A stretch of 64,000 bases of DNA, taken from Corynebacterium aurimucosum ATCC 700975 (lineage in GTDB: Bacteria > Actinomycetota > Actinomycetes > Mycobacteriales > Mycobacteriaceae). A program made the position numbers and the translations under genes. Each line of letters opens with the position of its first letter. The first letter of the stretch is position 1. The stretch spans positions 682,001 through 746,000 of the forward strand of contig NC_012590.1 in assembly GCF_000022905.1 (NCBI RefSeq), read 5' to 3'. The notes beneath the pieces are model-generated. The model was given only the letters and a program-made list of their open reading frames with translations. It made no database searches and was not told where the DNA came from. Shown here piece after piece: positions 9,214 to 18,934 of this stretch.

Positions 9214-11229
9214 CTACTTCCAGTGGGAAGAGGAACGCTTGGTCATCTGCTCGCGGTACTGCTGAGTGGTGGTGGGCAGGAGCTCACCGGTGGCCCAGTC
9301 CAGGATGACGCCGTAGTGGCGGACCAGGTCGAGCTGGTCCAGCTCGCCCGCGTTGTAACGCTCTGCCACGGATTCCGGGTCCTCCGCCAGCTTGTCCAGG
9401 CGGGAGGAGCGAAGTTCCTCACGTAGCTTCGTGGTTTCCTCCTCATCGAGCTCGTACTCATCGATCTCGGGGTCGATGGCGTGGATGACAACGCCGTAGT
9501 CTTTGGCAGCACGGCCCACGGACACGTAACCGTCGATGACGTCCTCCAACACGGCCTGCGGGTCGCGCTCCAGGGCATCGCCGAATCCGCCACCACCGGC
9601 AGAGGGGCGTTCGAAGGTATCGCCCGGGCCGACTGGCACGTTGGAGAAGAGCGCGCCGAGGTACTTCTCATCCGGGGTGCCGCGGTTGAGCCACACGCCC
9701 TGCGGGATAGACGGCAGACCACCCTCAATGCCCCAGGTGACCGAACGGGAGCGGTCACAGCAGTAGCTCATCACGGTCTGGTTCGCGTCCGTGAGCACGC
9801 CGCCCTTGGATACGCCGACGCCGCCGCGGAACTTGCCGGGGCCGGCCGAGTCGGTGACCAGCGCGTGGTGGCTGGTGATCACAGGGGAGAGGCGCTCCTG
9901 GCCTTCCACCGGCTGGACCGCCAGGCCCGGACCGAAGACCGGTGCGGTAGCAGAAGAACCATCGCGGTCGACACGGCCACCCCAGCCGCCGGCCATCCAG
10001 TCGTACCACATGAAGAACTCACCTTTATCCTGTGGTTTCTTCGCATCACGCGTATCCCAGCCGCCGATGAGCAGGTACTCCAGGTTGAAGGCGCAAGCCA
10101 TGGCGCGCTCCTGCATGAGCTGGGACCACAGCTCGAAGACGGCGTTCATGATCTTCTCGAAGGGGCCGGAACAGAAGCCGGTCACCGCGTGCGGCATTCC
10201 GGCGTTGACCACGGTTCCCTCTGGGCCGAGGTCGATGTCCATGGCGCGGTAAAGACCGGAGTTCAGTGGAACGTCGGGGAAGAAGGTCTTCGTACCGGCG
10301 ACGATTCCAGAGAACGCGGAGCCATAGCCGGCGTTGAGGAAGCTGGCGACCGCCGGTGCGGAACCATCTAGTGAGTAAGAGAGGCGCCCGCCCTTGATGC
10401 GCATCGTCACCTTGATGGGAACCAGGCCTTCTTCCTTAGCGGGGTCGAGGTCGATGTAGTCGGTGGTGGACCACTCGCCGTCCTCCAAGTCGGCGACGCG
10501 GGCGCTGACGATGTCTTCCACGTAGTCCTGGACCTCACGCAGCGCGGTCCGCACGATGTCGACCGAGTACTTGTCCACGAGACGGTGGATCTCACGCTCA
10601 CAGACCGCGGTGGCTTCGGCCTGGGCCTTGAGGTCACCCATGACGATCTCTGGGCTGCGGGTGTTGCCCGCTAGGAGCTTGGCCACGTCCTTGAGGAACA
10701 CGCCCTTGGACCACACGCGCACCGGAGTGATGCGCAGGCCCTCGGTGTAGTAGTTAGTGGCGGACACATCGAAGGAGCCTGGGACGGAGCCGCCGGCATC
10801 AGCCCAGTGGCCCTTGTTCTGCGCGAAGGCCAGCAGGGTGCCCTCGTAGAAGATGGGGCGCAGGAAGGACACGTCATTCATGTGCGTGCCGCCCTGGTAG
10901 GGGTCATTGATGGCGAAAACATCGCCTTCGTGGATGTCATCGCCGAATTCCTCGAGCACGGCCTGGCACTGGAAGTGCAGCGTGCCGACGTGGACGGCGA
11001 TGTCCTGGTCACCCTGCATGACGGTGTTGCCTTCGGCGTCGCAGAGCGCGGAGGAGAAGTCGCGCGAATAAATAACGAAGGAATAGCAGGTGCGAAGAAT
11101 CTGTTCGGACATGAGGTTGACCGAGGTGGCAAAGGCGTTCTTGAGCACCTCGAAGGTAACCGGGTCGAGCGTACGGCGGCTGGAAGAAGACGGCGACGGC
11201 TTCTGTGGCGGTGTCTGAGTAGTAGTCAT
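9214..11229 (-). CDS. hydantoinase B/oxoprolinase family protein (HyuB)
   Basis: This 671-residue protein is the B subunit of the ATP-dependent hydantoinase/5-oxoprolinase/acetophenone carboxylase family. Family marks include DPVTFEVLKNAFATSVNLMSEQ near the N-terminus, HVGTLHFQ, FAINDPYQGGTHMNDVSFLRP, and the glycine-rich RPSAGGGGFGDALERDP near the C-terminus. ATG 11229 has aaaggaa upstream. HyuA lies 37 bp upstream on the same strand and the two form the usual A-B pair that uses ATP to activate a carbonyl or lactam oxygen. No third small subunit of the acetone carboxylase type is nearby, so a hydantoinase- or oxoprolinase-like role is favoured. Exact substrate unknown. Confidence 0.85.
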   Translation of the reverse strand: MTTTQTPPQKPSPSSSSRRTLDPVTFEVLKNAFATSVNLMSEQILRTCYSFVIYSRDFSSALCDAEGNTVMQGDQDIAVHVGTLHFQCQAVLEEFGDDIHEGDVFAINDPYQGGTHMNDVSFLRPIFYEGTLLAFAQNKGHWADAGGSVPGSFDVSATNYYTEGLRITPVRVWSKGVFLKDVAKLLAGNTRSPEIVMGDLKAQAEATAVCEREIHRLVDKYSVDIVRTALREVQDYVEDIVSARVADLEDGEWSTTDYIDLDPAKEEGLVPIKVTMRIKGGRLSYSLDGSAPAVASFLNAGYGSAFSGIVAGTKTFFPDVPLNSGLYRAMDIDLGPEGTVVNAGMPHAVTGFCSGPFEKIMNAVFELWSQLMQERAMACAFNLEYLLIGGWDTRDAKKPQDKGEFFMWYDWMAGGWGGRVDRDGSSATAPVFGPGLAVQPVEGQERLSPVITSHHALVTDSAGPGKFRGGVGVSKGGVLTDANQTVMSYCCDRSRSVTWGIEGGLPSIPQGVWLNRGTPDEKYLGALFSNVPVGPGDTFERPSAGGGGFGDALERDPQAVLEDVIDGYVSVGRAAKDYGVVIHAIDPEIDEYELDEEETTKLREELRSSRLDKLAEDPESVAERYNAGELDQLDLVRHYGVILDWATGELLPTTTQQYREQMTKRSSSHWK

Positions 11230-11266
11230 GTCGATTCCTTTCAAAGGAGAGTCTTAGGCGAGCGTC

Positions 11267-13324
11267 TTAGGCGTTGGTCGCCTTGCCGATGTGGATGCGG
11301 ATGTTGGACCACTCATCAATTTCTGCGCGGTCACCAGGCGGAATGACGGTGGTGGCGTCGAATTGATCGATGATGGCGGGGCCGTTGAGCTTTGCGCCGG
11401 CCTTCAGATCCGGGCGGTGGTAAATCGGGACATCGGCCCAGCCGCCGTGCGCGGAGAAGTACACAGGGCGGGTGGTCTCCGGGAGCTCTGCCTCGTGCTC
11501 TTCGACGTCATAGTGCTTGAAAGGCGGGTTCTCCAGCTCACCGATAGCGATGAGGCCAATCTGGTAGAACTCCACAGCGCCTTCGCGGTCGGCGAAGGAG
11601 TACTCGCGCTCGTGCTCATCGTGGAACATGGCGACGGCATCATCGAGCGGGTTATCGGACTCGGGGATTTCCACCGTCAGGGAGCGCCACTGGCCGCGGT
11701 AGCGCATGGAGGCAGTCAGCTTGAACTTCATGCGCTCCTCAGGCACGTGCTCCTTGTGGAGGCGCTCGCGGGCTTCGGAAATGAGTGCCTGGAATTCCTT
11801 GCGCAGGTCTGCGGTGTCTACCTCGTCCACGGGTGCTTGGTACATCTTGGTGATGTCGTGGCGGATATCCACGAGCAGGCAGCCCTGTGCGGAGGTAACG
11901 CCCGGGTGCGGCGGGACGACGACGGTGGGGATGGAGAGGTCGCGGGCCACCTCGGCACCGTGTAGCGCGCCGGCGCCGCCGCCGACGACGAGGACGAAAT
12001 CACGCGGGTCGTAGCCGCGGCGGATGGACAGCAGGCGAACGGCGTCAGCCATGTTGGCGTTGGCCACCTGGACGATGTTTTCCGCGGCGGTCTCGGTATC
12101 GAGACCCAGAGGATCGGCGACGGTCTTGTTGACGGCCTCACGCGCGGCATCCGGGTTCAACTTCAGCGCGCCGCCGATGAGCTCAGTGCCGAGGCGGCCG
12201 AGGGTGACATTGGCATCGGTATTCGTGGCTTCGGTGCCGCCGCGCTCGTAACAGACCGGCCCCGGATCCGCACCGGCCGACTGCGGACCATTGCGCAGGG
12301 ATCCTGCCTCATCGATCCAAGCCTCCGAACCGCCACCGGCACCGATGGTGCCCACCTCAATGGACGGGAAGCAGATGGGGAAGCCGTACTCGACCTGCCA
12401 CTGCTTGGTAATACGAATATCACCTTCGTAGACCAAGGCGATGTCGGTGGAGGTACCACCCATCTCCAGGCCGATGGCGTTGGAGTAGCCGCAGCGCGTA
12501 GCGATGTCCTGCACCGCGATGGCGCCGGCGGCGATACCGGAGGCGGCCAGGCGGACCGGGTAGCGGGAGACCATCTCCGGGGTCATGGAACCGCCGCCGG
12601 AGTGGAGGAGCAGCAGGTCACCGTCGTAGCCGCCTTCCTCCAGCTGGCGGGATAGGCGGTTGACGTAGCCGGAGACGAGCGGGGCTAGGACCGCATTGGC
12701 GACGGTCGTGGAGAAGCGGTCGTGCTCGAAGATCTCCGGGAGGATTTCGGAGGAGGTGGAGATAGCGGCGTCGGGAAGCTCCTCGCGCAGGATCTCCGCC
12801 ATGCGTTCCTCATGGGAGGCGTTGGCATGGGAGTTGATGAAGCAAATCGCCACAGTCTCAATCTTCTTGCGGCGCAGGATGCCGGCGATGCGGCGTGCCT
12901 CTGCCTCATCGAGCGGGGTGACCTCTGCGCCGTCGAAGTCGATGCGCTCTTCGACCTCGTAGCGGTCGCGGCGGCGGATATAGGGCTCCGGAACGTCGTG
13001 GTAGGCATCCCAGAGCTCATCCTTGGTGCCGTCACGGATCTCCAACACATCGCGGAAGCCCTTCGTGGTGATGAGCGCTGCCGGCGGGAAGCGGCGCTGG
13101 ATCAACGCATTCGTGGCCACTGTGGTGCCGTGGGAGAACACCTCGACCTGGTTGAGCTGGACGTCGGCCGACTTGAGGCCGTTCATCACCGCCTTCATCG
13201 GGTCATCCGGGGTGGAGGGAACCTTGGCTACCGACAACTCGTGGGTCTCGGTGTTAACAATCGCGACGTCGGTGAACGTTCCGCCGACGTCAACGGATAC
13301 GCGAAAAGGCTTGGTCTCCGTCAT
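11267..13324 (-). CDS. hydantoinase A/oxoprolinase family protein (HyuA)
   Basis: The 685-residue A subunit has an ASKHA-type ATP-binding fold. It opens with VSVDVGGTFTDVAIVN (phosphate-1 motif, GGTFTD at 14-19), followed by SHGTTVATNALIQRR, the phosphate-2 region LEMGGTSTDIALVYEG, GTIGAGGGSEAWID, and FVLVVGGGAGALHGAEVARDL. The start is ATG 13324, which begins this N-terminal motif and has agagagg upstream; the frame is open 40 codons further, but that stretch is low in coding signal. It leads the hyuA-hyuB operon and is divergent from a PucR regulator 190 bp away that probably controls it. Confidence 0.87.
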   Translation of the reverse strand: MTETKPFRVSVDVGGTFTDVAIVNTETHELSVAKVPSTPDDPMKAVMNGLKSADVQLNQVEVFSHGTTVATNALIQRRFPPAALITTKGFRDVLEIRDGTKDELWDAYHDVPEPYIRRRDRYEVEERIDFDGAEVTPLDEAEARRIAGILRRKKIETVAICFINSHANASHEERMAEILREELPDAAISTSSEILPEIFEHDRFSTTVANAVLAPLVSGYVNRLSRQLEEGGYDGDLLLLHSGGGSMTPEMVSRYPVRLAASGIAAGAIAVQDIATRCGYSNAIGLEMGGTSTDIALVYEGDIRITKQWQVEYGFPICFPSIEVGTIGAGGGSEAWIDEAGSLRNGPQSAGADPGPVCYERGGTEATNTDANVTLGRLGTELIGGALKLNPDAAREAVNKTVADPLGLDTETAAENIVQVANANMADAVRLLSIRRGYDPRDFVLVVGGGAGALHGAEVARDLSIPTVVVPPHPGVTSAQGCLLVDIRHDITKMYQAPVDEVDTADLRKEFQALISEARERLHKEHVPEERMKFKLTASMRYRGQWRSLTVEIPESDNPLDDAVAMFHDEHEREYSFADREGAVEFYQIGLIAIGELENPPFKHYDVEEHEAELPETTRPVYFSAHGGWADVPIYHRPDLKAGAKLNGPAIIDQFDATTVIPPGDRAEIDEWSNIRIHIGKATNA

Positions 13325-13397
13325 GGTGTGGACCTCTCTTTCAAAAGATGGTGAATTCGGTTGAGAGGAATCTTGATATGGCACGAGGAGGGGAGCA

Positions 13398-13431
13398 ATG
13401 GAGAAACGGTGAATCAAGATGGAAAACGGTG
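13398..13431. promoter_or_regulatory. direct repeat, candidate PucR operator between hyuA and pucR
   Basis: Two near-identical units, atggagaaacggtg (13398-13411) and atggaaaacggtg (13419-13431), lie 20-21 bp apart in the divergent hyuA/pucR intergenic region. A spacing of two helical turns suits binding of a regulator dimer to one face of the DNA. Function is inferred from position only. Confidence 0.4.
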
Positions 13432-13515
13432 GAGGAAACTCCAAAATGCCAGGTTGAAGGGCGCTAGAATTACCTGATTAAAAGTAAGATAGGACACTAT
13501 TTTTCGGAGGATTAA

Positions 13516-14982
13516 GTGGCGTCACAAGATGATCCGGTGCTGCGGATCGCCGATCTCGTCGTGATGGAACCGCGGCTGCGGCGCTTGAGCAAGACGCTCG
13601 AGGATGAGAATTTTGTGGGGCTGTGCGCCGAGGGCGATGGGGACGTGGCGGGCTGGCTAGTCCTTCCCCAGCCGGAGGGAAGCCCACGCGCCATCCAGCG
13701 TCGGCTGGTCGACGCCGCCGGGGTCATCTTCCTCGACTCCGAGTTCGATGAGCAGGAAGTCCTGGACTCGGTAGAGGGAACCGGCGCCCTCCTGTACGGC
13801 ACCGATGGGATCACGCGCCAAGATATCCGGCGCGCGGTGGATGAGCTTTTGCGGCGCCAACCCAACCTGGCATCCTGGCGCAAGCTCAGCACCATCGGGC
13901 AATTAAGCCCCGGGTTGGTTAACCCGGCGCCGGAGTCCGAGATCCTCGCGCGATTTGCCAGGTTTAGTGGAGATTCCTTGCTGTTGTTGACCGTTGATGG
14001 TCGGGTTATTGCCGCCGCCGGCGAACTGCCTGCGCGGAGTATTGCACGTTCCCTGTCGGTGGTGGTCAACCACAGCACCACGAGCATGCACGTGGGGCGT
14101 TGGAAGGTCTTTGCCCGGTGGCTTGACATTGCTGGTGAGAGCCCCTCCTTCGACCATGGCTACTGGCTGATCCGGGGGCGGCAGACCAGTCAGGATGCAG
14201 ACTTCGATGACCCCGCTTTCGCAGCGCTGGAGGAACTTCTCACCGCTTCCCTCATGGCGCAGAGAAACATCCTGCGCAACCACGTTGCCGAATCGAGCGC
14301 GTTGATGGTGGCGTTGTGCGATGAGAATTCGAATAGGGAAGAAGTGGCCACCACGTTGCGCAGGCGGGGCTTTTCGGAACACGCGAAAATGCGCCTCATC
14401 GTTTCCGATTCCATCAAGGATTCCTATCGCAGTGATGTGCGCGACAAAGCTTTCGCCGTGGCCCAAGATGCGGGCGTGCCACTGGTGCTGGGATATGTGG
14501 CTGGCCGTACCTGCGTGCTGACGACGCAATCGGGTACTGAGACCAAGATTGCGGATGTGCTCTTCGGCTCAGTGGGGCTTTCCGACGGCTTCGATACCGT
14601 CGAGGAAGGCCCGCGGGCGTGGCTGCAGGCATTGCTTGCCGCGGTGGTGGTGGAACGGAAACATTCCCTGCATCTGCAGAGCATGGAGTTTTCTCAGTGC
14701 AGTGCCATTGAGAAGGCAGCGGCCTACCTGGGGCAGCGCGGTCTCGAAGATGCAGTGGGGCAGCTCGACCGCGCCATCGGCTCCATTAAAGATGGGGAAG
14801 AAATCTTCCACGCTTATGAGGCCGAAGGGTTTTCTGTCGCCCGTGCGGCCAAGGTCGTGGGTGTACATGCCAATACGGTCCGGCACCGGTTGGAGGCGCT
14901 GGCGGAACGTATCCGCTTCTCCGATGCAGACCTGGTCCTGTGGGCGCTGTGGAAAGCGCTGCGCCCCCGTATGCAGCGCTAG
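13516..14982 (+). CDS. PucR-family transcriptional regulator
   Basis: A 488-residue protein with an N-terminal PucR ligand domain (about 1-130: DPVLRIADLVVMEPRLRRL, LEDENFVGLCAEGDGDVAGW), a central GGDEF-like region, and the C-terminal PucR helix-turn-helix FHAYEAEGFSVARAAKVVGVHANTVRHRLEALAERI at about 434-470. GTG 13516 has a strong cggagg site 5 nt upstream. Divergence from hyuA suggests it regulates the hyuAB operon, and perhaps the YkvI-like transporter gene facing it downstream. Several PucR-family proteins control purine, amide or amino-acid breakdown. Confidence 0.85.
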   Translation: MASQDDPVLRIADLVVMEPRLRRLSKTLEDENFVGLCAEGDGDVAGWLVLPQPEGSPRAIQRRLVDAAGVIFLDSEFDEQEVLDSVEGTGALLYGTDGITRQDIRRAVDELLRRQPNLASWRKLSTIGQLSPGLVNPAPESEILARFARFSGDSLLLLTVDGRVIAAAGELPARSIARSLSVVVNHSTTSMHVGRWKVFARWLDIAGESPSFDHGYWLIRGRQTSQDADFDDPAFAALEELLTASLMAQRNILRNHVAESSALMVALCDENSNREEVATTLRRRGFSEHAKMRLIVSDSIKDSYRSDVRDKAFAVAQDAGVPLVLGYVAGRTCVLTTQSGTETKIADVLFGSVGLSDGFDTVEEGPRAWLQALLAAVVVERKHSLHLQSMEFSQCSAIEKAAAYLGQRGLEDAVGQLDRAIGSIKDGEEIFHAYEAEGFSVARAAKVVGVHANTVRHRLEALAERIRFSDADLVLWALWKALRPRMQR

Positions 14983-15046
14983 GCGGCTGGATGCGGGGGC
15001 ACGGAGAAGGTGTGAGGGCAGAGAGTGAGAGGGGGAGGGGAGAGAA

Positions 15047-16357
15047 CTACACCTTCTTCTTGCTGCGTGGGATGGGCTTGCCGGTAATGAGCGCGTGGAG
15101 CTTGCCATCGCCAATCTGCATGTCCTCCGGGAGATCCGCGGAATCAACCTCCGTCATGATTTCCTTGATGAAGTCAGACTCCGGGATGGAGGAGTTGCGA
15201 GCAATGGCCACGAGTTCACGCATCTCCTCATCGGAGAGGTGGTTGTCATTCTCAAAGCGCTTCTTGAGGAGCTCGCGTGCGCGGCGGCGCAGGTCCGCTT
15301 CGGACTGCAGCTCCCCGCGGTTCTTCAGCCAGGCGAAGCCGATGATGAACATGATGGCGATGCCCATGTATCCCAGAATCGGGTAAACCCAGCCGATGAG
15401 GTTGGAGAAGCCAATGAAGGAGAGGACAAAGCCGATGAGCACGGAGATGACATAGACCTTGTAGAAGTGCTGCGGCTTGCCGCGGGTGAGGCGCTTGGCA
15501 AAGGCATAGAACATGCCGATGGAGGTGTTATAAATCATGCCGTAAATAGCAACGGACATGGCGACACCAAGCCACGGGTGAATCTGCTCAATCATGGCCA
15601 GCGTTGGCATCTCAGCCTCGGTGATCGGGCCCACGGAGACGTAGAGGCCACCGACGAGGACCGCCAGCAGGAATAGGAAGCACAGGCCGCCGAGGATGCC
15701 GCCGTAGCCCACTTCCTTAGCATCGAGGAAGTTACCGCCAATAACGATCATCATGGAGACCACGACGATGACGTTAAGACCCAGGTTATTGATAGAGGAG
15801 ACCCACCAGTTCGGCAGCGTGGTGGGAATGGTCTGTGCCTGATCGTTGAGGTGCGACCAATCGGGGTTGGACGTGAGCACGGTATAGACCGTGCCGATGG
15901 TGAGCAGGACGATGATGAACGGGGTGATAGCGCCGATGGCGATGGTTACCTTGTCCACGTCGAGCAGGCCAGTCAGCAGCGTGAGCACGAGCATGAGGAC
16001 CGCGCCGATCCACACCGGCCAGCCCCACTGCTGGTTGAGGTTGGCACCGGCACCGGCGAACATGGCGAAGCCGATGCAGAAGAGACAGGTCAGCGTGGCG
16101 AAGTCGAGGACCTTCGACACAATGGGGGTGGACACCGCGTTGAAGACGGAGGTGTGCTCCTTGGCGCGGTGATAAGAACCTAGTTGGAGAATAGTGATAC
16201 CGGAGATGGTCATCGCCAGTGCGGCAACGATGGCACCGACGATGCCCATGTTGCCGAAGGCAACGAAGTATTGAAGGGCCTCGCGGCCGGAAGCGAAGGA
16301 GGCACCCGCGAGTACGCCGATGAAGGCCATCGCGATGCCGAATGAGCGTTTAAGCAT
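15047..16357 (-). CDS. YkvI-family membrane transporter
   Basis: The 436-residue protein begins directly with a membrane segment (FGIAMAFIGVLAGASFASGREALQYF) and has about ten hydrophobic segments up to residue 350. The unwound-helix G-A-S-F-A-S-G motif near residue 18 and the overall order match the YkvI family, distant members of the APC/LeuT-fold superfamily. A charged cytoplasmic tail of about 85 residues follows. It probably imports an amino acid or related compound, and its position beside hyuAB suggests the substrate of those enzymes. The ribosome site is weak (aggttcaccATG). It faces the pucR gene, 64 bp away, tail to tail. Confidence 0.75.
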   Translation of the reverse strand: MLKRSFGIAMAFIGVLAGASFASGREALQYFVAFGNMGIVGAIVAALAMTISGITILQLGSYHRAKEHTSVFNAVSTPIVSKVLDFATLTCLFCIGFAMFAGAGANLNQQWGWPVWIGAVLMLVLTLLTGLLDVDKVTIAIGAITPFIIVLLTIGTVYTVLTSNPDWSHLNDQAQTIPTTLPNWWVSSINNLGLNVIVVVSMMIVIGGNFLDAKEVGYGGILGGLCFLFLLAVLVGGLYVSVGPITEAEMPTLAMIEQIHPWLGVAMSVAIYGMIYNTSIGMFYAFAKRLTRGKPQHFYKVYVISVLIGFVLSFIGFSNLIGWVYPILGYMGIAIMFIIGFAWLKNRGELQSEADLRRRARELLKKRFENDNHLSDEEMRELVAIARNSSIPESDFIKEIMTEVDSADLPEDMQIGDGKLHALITGKPIPRSKKKV

Positions 16358-16395
16358 GGTGAACCTAACTTTAGGTGGACAGAAATAGCTACTTA

Positions 16396-16437
16396 TGCAA
16401 ACGGGGCAGGCTGCCTTTGAAGGTGCCTGCCCCGTGC
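16396..16437 (-). terminator. Rho-independent terminator after the gabT-monooxygenase-esterase operon
   Basis: An 11-bp perfect stem (acggggcaggc 16401-16411 with gcctgccccgt 16425-16435) is followed on the minus strand by a short ttt tract. It lies between the esterase stop and the YkvI-like gene. Confidence 0.65.
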
Positions 16438-16455
16438 GTGATGGAGCGGAAGCTT

Positions 16456-17436
16456 CTAGTTCGCTGCCGCCTTGATGAACTCGGCGACGACTGCGAGCTC
16501 TTCCTCGCCGCGGTCAATGACACCGGCGGAGGTGAACAGCCCGTGGTGGTAGCCCAGAAGGTGCTTGTGCGTGACGTCGACGCCCGCCTTCGCCAGCTTG
16601 CCGGCGTACTCGATGCCCTCGTCCGCGAGCGGATCGTTATCCACCGTGATCACGAGTGACGGGGGCAGGCCCTCCGGTAGCTCTTCTAGCAACAGCGGGG
16701 AGAGATCCGTTGCCGTGCGCTGTGCCTCCTCCGTGACGAAGGTATCGATGAACCAGCGCATGGTGTCAGATGCCAGCGGGAAGCCCTCCTCCAAGCGCTT
16801 GTAGGAGGCACCGTTCTCGGTTCGCTCGCGGGAGCAATCCGTGATGGGGTAGAGCAGGATCTGGGAGCTGAGCTTGGCGACGTCTTCTTCGCCCACGAAC
16901 TCGTTCGCCAGGGTAGCGGCGAGCTGGCCGCCGGCCGAGTCACCCGCTACCGCGATGGAGGTCACGGTCAGCCCGTGCTCGGCCTCAGGGTTGGACAACC
17001 AGCGGTAGGCAGCGCGGCAATCGTCGATAGCCGCCGGGTAGGTGTGCTCCGGGGCAAGGCGATAGTCCACCGCAACGACCGGGAGACCGGTCAGCACCGC
17101 GATACGGCGTACCGAGGAGTGGTGGGTCTCCAGGTTGCCCATGAGCCAGCCGCCGCCGTGCATGTAGAGCACCGCTGGGGTCTCCTGGCCGCGCTCCGCC
17201 TCCGGGCGGGGGTCGTAGAGGCGAACTTGGAACTGGTCAACCTGGAAATCCGTGGTCGCGGGTTCCTTCTCCTCGTGGAGCGGGTTGGCGTGGGCCGAGG
17301 CTACGTAGTTCTCACGCACCTGCGGGATGGGGAAGTTATGGAAGGACTTCGCCCCACCATCGCGGAAAGGTTTCAGCGCCTTCCACGCATCCTCAGCGAC
17401 GGGACGCCCGGAAAAATCGTCGTGCAGAGTGTGCAT
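16456..17436 (-). CDS. alpha/beta hydrolase (hormone-sensitive lipase family esterase)
   Basis: A 326-residue HSL-family hydrolase. It has the oxyanion motif HGGGW at 93-97, nucleophile Ser167 in GDSAGG, Asp268 in DNDPLADEG and His298 in GYHHGLF, a complete catalytic triad. It begins 13 bp after the Baeyer-Villiger-type monooxygenase stop in the same operon, so it probably hydrolyses the ester or lactone made by that enzyme; monooxygenase-esterase pairs of this sort are known in ketone degradation. The ribosome site aggaggtagttcacaATG supports the start. No signal peptide, so it acts in the cytoplasm. Confidence 0.9.
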   Translation of the reverse strand: MHTLHDDFSGRPVAEDAWKALKPFRDGGAKSFHNFPIPQVRENYVASAHANPLHEEKEPATTDFQVDQFQVRLYDPRPEAERGQETPAVLYMHGGGWLMGNLETHHSSVRRIAVLTGLPVVAVDYRLAPEHTYPAAIDDCRAAYRWLSNPEAEHGLTVTSIAVAGDSAGGQLAATLANEFVGEEDVAKLSSQILLYPITDCSRERTENGASYKRLEEGFPLASDTMRWFIDTFVTEEAQRTATDLSPLLLEELPEGLPPSLVITVDNDPLADEGIEYAGKLAKAGVDVTHKHLLGYHHGLFTSAGVIDRGEEELAVVAEFIKAAAN

Positions 17437-17449
17437 TGTGAACTACCTC

Positions 17450-18898
17450 CTAGACCAGCTCGTAGTCGTTGAGCTCGAGCTTGTCGGTCAGCTCGTAGTA
17501 CTCAGCGACGTTGCCGGACCAGTTGTTGATGACGCGGCCTTCTTCGTTCTTGTACCAGGAGGAGCAGTCAGCGGAGAACGCAGATGCCTCGAGCTCCTTC
17601 TGGATCTTGGTGTTGAACTCGTCGATGACGTTCTTCTTCACGTCGAGGGCTGCCTCCGGGTTCTCGCGCAGGTAAGCAACGGCCTGGGAGATGTAGCGGT
17701 CCTGTGCCTCGAGCATGGCCACCACGGAGTGGTGGTTGAGGTTGGTGTTCGGGCCATAGAGCATGAAGAAGTTCGGGAAGCCGTCCACGGTCATGCCCAG
17801 GTAAGCCTCCGGGGAGTTACCCCAGCGCTCGCGCAGGTCGACGCCATCGCGGCCAGCAATCGGCAAATCACCCTGGAACTCCTGGGAGTGGAAGCCGGTG
17901 GCGTAGATGACCACGTCAAAGTCGTGCTCTGCTCCGTCATCGGTGCGGATGCCGGTCTCGGTGAACTTCTCGATGCCAGCGGTGATGAGCTCTACGTTGT
18001 CACGGTTGAAGGTGGGGTAGAAGTCATCGGAGCGCAGAATACGCTTGCAGCCGAAGGCGAAGGTCGGGGTGAGCTTCTCCACCAACTCCGGGTCATTGAC
18101 CTGGGATCGCAGGTGCTCCATGGCCTGCTCGACACCCTCGGCAGCGGAATCGGTGCCCTTGCGGGTGCGGTCGAAGCCCTCCTCGCGGACCTCGTGGATC
18201 TCCTGGCGGATGGCGCGGTAGGAATCCGGGTTCTCCTGGAACTCCTTGAGCTCCTCATCGGTGAAGATGACCTGGTTACGCGGCAGGATGTAGTTAGCGG
18301 AGCGCTGGAACACGGAGAGCTTCTCCGCCACCTTTGCTACCTCCGGAACCAGCTGGACAGCGGAAGCCGCGTTACCGATGACGGCGACCTTCTTGCCTGC
18401 CAGGTCAACGTCGTGGTTCCACTCAGCGGAGTGGAACTGCACGCCCTGGAATGCCTCGCGGTTCGGGAAGTTCGGAACCTTCGGCTTGGAGAGCTGGCCC
18501 CATGCGCCGACGAAGACGCGACCGTAGTAGGTCTCGCCGTTGGCCTCGATCTCCCATGCCTTGAGGTCTTCCTTCCACTCGGCGTTGGTGATGCGGTGGT
18601 TGAACTTGATGTGGTCGTAGAGGTTGAATTCCTTGGCAAGAGCCTTGAGGTAGCCCTGCATCTCGTCCTGACCGGCGAACATGCGGGAGACGCCGAGGTT
18701 GAGGAAGTAGGAGTAGCAGTAGATCAGAGCCTGGGTATCGCAGGCAGCGCCCGGGTAGGTGTTGTCGCGCCAGACGCCGCCGACCTCGTCGGCAGCCTCG
18801 AGGATGAGGAAGTCCTTCTGCTCGTCGCGGACCAGCTGGGCGCCCATGCCCAGTCCGCCGTAGCCGGTGCCGAGGATGATGCAATCGTAGATCTTCAT
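17450..18898 (-). CDS. flavin-dependent Baeyer-Villiger-type monooxygenase
   Basis: The 482-residue protein shows the FAD site GTGYGG (10-15), the class B fingerprint F-x-G-x-x-x-H-x-x-x-W at 150-160 (FQGVQFHSAEW), the NADPH site GNAASA (175-180), and YATGFHSQEFQG near the second FAD contact. Histidine in the fingerprint is followed by WNHD, the Asp form of Baeyer-Villiger monooxygenases. It would insert oxygen into a ketone to give an ester. It is somewhat shorter than cyclohexanone monooxygenase (about 540), lacking part of the N-terminal extension. The esterase 13 bp downstream supports this role; GabT lies 36 bp upstream. Confidence 0.85.
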   Translation of the reverse strand: MKIYDCIILGTGYGGLGMGAQLVRDEQKDFLILEAADEVGGVWRDNTYPGAACDTQALIYCYSYFLNLGVSRMFAGQDEMQGYLKALAKEFNLYDHIKFNHRITNAEWKEDLKAWEIEANGETYYGRVFVGAWGQLSKPKVPNFPNREAFQGVQFHSAEWNHDVDLAGKKVAVIGNAASAVQLVPEVAKVAEKLSVFQRSANYILPRNQVIFTDEELKEFQENPDSYRAIRQEIHEVREEGFDRTRKGTDSAAEGVEQAMEHLRSQVNDPELVEKLTPTFAFGCKRILRSDDFYPTFNRDNVELITAGIEKFTETGIRTDDGAEHDFDVVIYATGFHSQEFQGDLPIAGRDGVDLRERWGNSPEAYLGMTVDGFPNFFMLYGPNTNLNHHSVVAMLEAQDRYISQAVAYLRENPEAALDVKKNVIDEFNTKIQKELEASAFSADCSSWYKNEEGRVINNWSGNVAEYYELTDKLELNDYELV

Positions 18899-18934
18899 AG
18901 TGGTGTATCTCCTTTAAGACGTTGGTGGTTCGGG

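Noticed and set aside
9214..13324. HyuA/HyuB as acetone carboxylase
   Set aside because: That enzyme needs a third, small subunit gene next to the other two, which is absent here.
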